A program made the translations under genes and the position numbers. The notes beneath the pieces are model-generated. The model ran no database searches. It saw nothing but the letters and a program-made list of their open reading frames with translations, and had not been told where the DNA came from. Positions 5,873 through 5,972 of a stretch of DNA of 5,972 nucleotides are shown one piece after another; position 1 is the stretch's first letter; each line of letters begins with the position of its first letter. This DNA comes from an uncultured Pedobacter sp. (GTDB lineage: Bacteria > Bacteroidota > Bacteroidia > Sphingobacteriales > Sphingobacteriaceae), in NCBI GenBank assembly GCA_946478755.1, contig CAMLDJ010000324.1, positions 1-5,972 on the forward strand, in the 5' to 3' direction.

Positions 5873-5972
5873 ATGAAGAAAATATTATTAAGTTTTTTAC
5901 TCGCTGTTCCGCTAGCAGGATTTTCGCAGTCGTTCCAGGTTAATCTCCAGGGACAAAAGCAAACGGCAATGG
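5873..5972 (+). CDS. OmpP1/FadL-type outer-membrane transporter, N-terminus only
   Basis: The first 33 codons are present and the window edge cuts the gene. The product starts MKKILLSFLLAVPLAGFSQ, a Sec signal peptide with a probable cut near GFS/Q, followed by SFQVNLQGQKQTAM, with the first base of the next codon (g) the last in the window. This post-signal sequence is characteristic of Bacteroidota OmpP1/FadL/TodX-family porins, in which the mature N-terminus plugs the barrel lumen. Family members carry long-chain fatty acids or hydrocarbons across the outer membrane. The start is supported by the signal peptide and by an A-rich stretch upstream (AAAAAAAACCTATCT). Only the N-terminus supports the call. 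Confidence 0.75.
   Translation, partial: MKKILLSFLLAVPLAGFSQSFQVNLQGQKQTAM

Noticed and set aside
1..5972. Mobile element, CRISPR array, tRNA/rRNA or defence system
   Set aside because: No transposase or integrase, regularly spaced repeats, tRNA-like fold or toxin/defence protein was seen; the content is ordinary envelope and redox genes.

Overview
The window looks like chromosomal DNA of a Bacteroidota bacterium, most likely a Sphingobacteriaceae (Pedobacter/Mucilaginibacter-like) organism. This placement is an inference from protein style (PadR+PspC pair, MG2/TonB-plug protein, OmpP1/FadL-type porin), moderate-to-low GC, a perfect TAnnTTTG promoter element, and weak or absent Shine-Dalgarno sequences. 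No search was run.

Layout. (1) 33-1939, plus strand: a two-gene operon of a small PadR-family repressor and a multi-pass PspC-domain inner-membrane protein, overlapping by 4 bp (ATGA). A TAnnTTTG box lies only 4 bp before the first ATG, so the operon mRNA is probably leaderless. (2) 1933-1968: a perfect 36-bp A-stem-T palindrome that overlaps the pspC-like stop codon and serves as a bidirectional terminator for the convergent genes. (3) 1984-4710, minus strand: a ~908-aa secreted protein with an MG2/macroglobulin-like N-terminus, a carboxypeptidase-regulatory-like domain and a TonB-receptor plug-like domain, but no beta-barrel. (4) 4711-4995: a 285-bp spacer holding a doubtful 69-aa reading frame and an unusual number of short inverted repeats. 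(5) 4996-5634, minus strand: an NfsB-like FMN nitroreductase. (6) 5635-5872: a divergent intergenic region with several TAACA/TGTTA half-sites. (7) 5873-end, plus strand: the first 33 codons of an OmpP1/FadL-type outer-membrane transporter, cut by the window edge.

Functionally the window is an ordinary core-genome stretch with an envelope theme: membrane-stress regulation (PadR/PspC), a periplasmic or outer-membrane-associated MG2/plug protein, and a hydrocarbon/fatty-acid porin, with one redox enzyme between them. I see no mobile element, CRISPR array, RNA gene or defence system. The parts most worth checking are the leaderless regulator promoter, the barrel-less plug protein and the dyad-rich spacer at 4711-4995.
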